A DNA stretch of 64,000 bases, taken from Macrocystis pyrifera (Eukaryota > Sar > Phaeophyceae > Laminariales > Laminariaceae). Made by a program: the position numbers and the translations under genes. Under the pieces are notes generated by a model. It was not told where the DNA came from and ran no database searches. It was given only the letters and a program-made list of their open reading frames with translations. Below, in pieces: positions 62,770 to 64,000 of this stretch. Every line of letters begins with the position of its first letter. Position 1 is the stretch's first letter. The stretch covers positions 17,585,142 to 17,649,141 of the forward strand of contig JASSKH010000001.1 of the NCBI GenBank assembly GCA_031763025.1, in the 5' to 3' direction.

Positions 62770-62990
62770 TCCGGCCGTGGTGATAATTTATCTACTTGCA
62801 ATCGTGTACGGAACCAACTGCTAAAAAGTGCCCGCAACGCGAGTCGACGAGGGAAGAAAGGAATGAAGCCTTCTCGCGATAAAAAGGAAGGCACGAACCG
62901 AAGTTAGTGGGGAGGGGGGACGATGGCCTGCTGTGTGACCCTGGATCTGAGTTACGACCAGGAGGGAGAGAGCAAAACCATATAAAATAG
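62770..62990 (+). mobile_element. SINE-like repeat, second family, copy 2
   Basis: GTGCAAATCCGGCCGTGG (B-box-like), ACGCGAGTCGACGAGGGAAGAAAGG, CTCGCGATAAAAAGG, GTGGGGAGGGGGGACG, TGTGACCCTGGATCTGAG. Confidence 0.65.
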
Positions 62991-64000
62991 CAGTCAGGCC
63001 GGTCAGGCCACACATGCTGAATACTTGGTACACACGACGTACCTGGCGTACGGTAGTTACTGTAGTATCATACTGTACGCTGTGAGAATACAGCATATCG
63101 ACCAGTGCACAACCAACTGAACGCTCCTGCGGAAACCTCTTGCGAAGTGGCGATCGTAATCCAATGACCCGTCTGCTGCCCCAAACTTCGTTTTTGCTAA
63201 AACAAGCAACACCCCTTGCCCAGGCTCGGGAGCAGAAGTACGGTCTGCGCCCTCGACGTGGCTGACGAACCCGTCGCGAATTCTGTTGATGGTCCCGTGG
63301 TGGAGGCTATATATGGATATGCGCAGCGGTTGCGTCTATGGTGCATGTACCTTATGAGCTGTGCTGGCCGCTGGACCTCTCTCGCGCGCGCCATCTCTGC
63401 TGCCCTTCGCTGCTTCTGTTTGATGCTCTATACCAGTACAGCAGCACTCTTAATGGACTGGCTTATCTTCACAAAGCTCATGTACGCCTTGGATCCACTT
63501 GGTTGAACTGTTTGCATCTCTTCACCTTATGTAACAAATAGCGTACCTCTGCTGGCATGAAGGTCGGGGTCGGCGGGTTCTAAAGCCTGAAAGTACTTTC
63601 TATGCCCTTTTTTTTTTTTTTTTTTCCGCGACAGCGCGAGTTTGCAACCATTCGATGGAAATAGACGAGCAATGTGAATGCGGCAAAAACCCTTTGCGCG
63701 ATGAGAATGTAGGGTACAGTAGTCGGGCCTGAATAAGACGGTCACTCGAGATAAGGCGGTCAAAATCAGCTTGTCACGACAGAAACTACGAAGAAGACGG
63801 CTACCGCCCGATATAGCACTGTACCTTATATAGGGCAGTAGCCGCCCTATTCAGAGTGGCTACCGCCCTAGTGACGGCTCGTTGTCGTCTCCACACCAGT
63901 ATAAACCTCGTTCTAGTGTGTGGTGGAAATCGAGTTTAGAAGTCTAAAACTGATGGTAGTGTTTGCTGTTGAACATTTTTAGTCTACTTTCCCTACAATT

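Larger units (their letters stand above)
61184..64000. other. Right-end region with no assigned gene
   Basis: It should contain the upstream exons of the 61 kb gene if that gene is real. I see a palindrome (62247-62297), a CCCTCTG array (62308-62360), a CTG/CAG hairpin (62425-62517), a SINE-like copy (62770-62990), a SINE V fragment (about 63640-63705), a poly-T run (63607-63626) and repeated GGCTACCGCCC/GCCCTAT motifs (63790-63870). Confidence 0.5.

Overview
The window looks like nuclear DNA of a stramenopile, most likely a brown alga (inference). Genes have many small exons (57 to about 200 bases) separated by introns of 0.5-4.4 kb. Simple-sequence tracts are abundant, and short interspersed elements fill introns and spacers. 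One predicted protein starts with what looks like a heterokont bipartite plastid-targeting leader. I see no prokaryotic features, rRNA, functional tRNA or CRISPR.

Left end (1-8.1 kb). A decayed 3' end of a LINE-type reverse transcriptase (about 1-960, + strand) runs into a poly-C tract. It is followed by the last two recognisable exons of a ZC2HC1-like C2HC zinc-finger gene (+, 1036-1206 and 3187-3279). The spacer to 8.1 kb is mostly repeats: an (AG)n tract, GGT/GCT triplets with an 84-base duplication, a 64-base minisatellite and several dispersed repeats.

Centre (8.1-40.4 kb, - strand). One gene of about 32 kb can be assembled from 21 exons. It encodes a SulP-type transporter with a STAS domain and a C-terminal cyclic-nucleotide-binding-like domain. 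Intron phases match at every junction except one frame discontinuity inside exon 14. The STAS domain is split by a Gly/Ser-rich insertion of about 290 residues that carries a 72-base tandem duplication. Two introns appear to use GC donors.

Right of centre (40.6-54.8 kb, + strand). Head-to-head with the transporter, with 215 bases between the start codons, lies an 8-exon gene for a 384-residue membrane protein of unknown function with a putative plastid leader. All its junction phases agree.

Right end (54.8-64 kb). A long repeat-rich spacer includes a tRNA-derived SINE and a hAT-like element of about 800 bases. After it comes one internal exon (-, 61183-60933) of a possible RNase P/MRP Rpp14/Pop5-type subunit, whose other exons I could not place.

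Repeats. At least seven families recur: (i) a short repeat ending in a C tract, with the same GAGTAC-C(n) 3' end as the LINE relics; (ii) an ~105-base TA-flanked MITE; (iii) a GATC-rich element with TTTCACAC ends; (iv) a small hairpin with GCAGTCCCGTTTTGGGG arms; (v) a tRNA-derived SINE with an A-rich tail; (vi) a second SINE-like family; (vii) a family with AACCCTCT ends. The shared C-tailed 3' end of a LINE and a short repeat is the most unusual observation. All coordinates and splice sites are read by eye from the sequence; no search or expression evidence was available.
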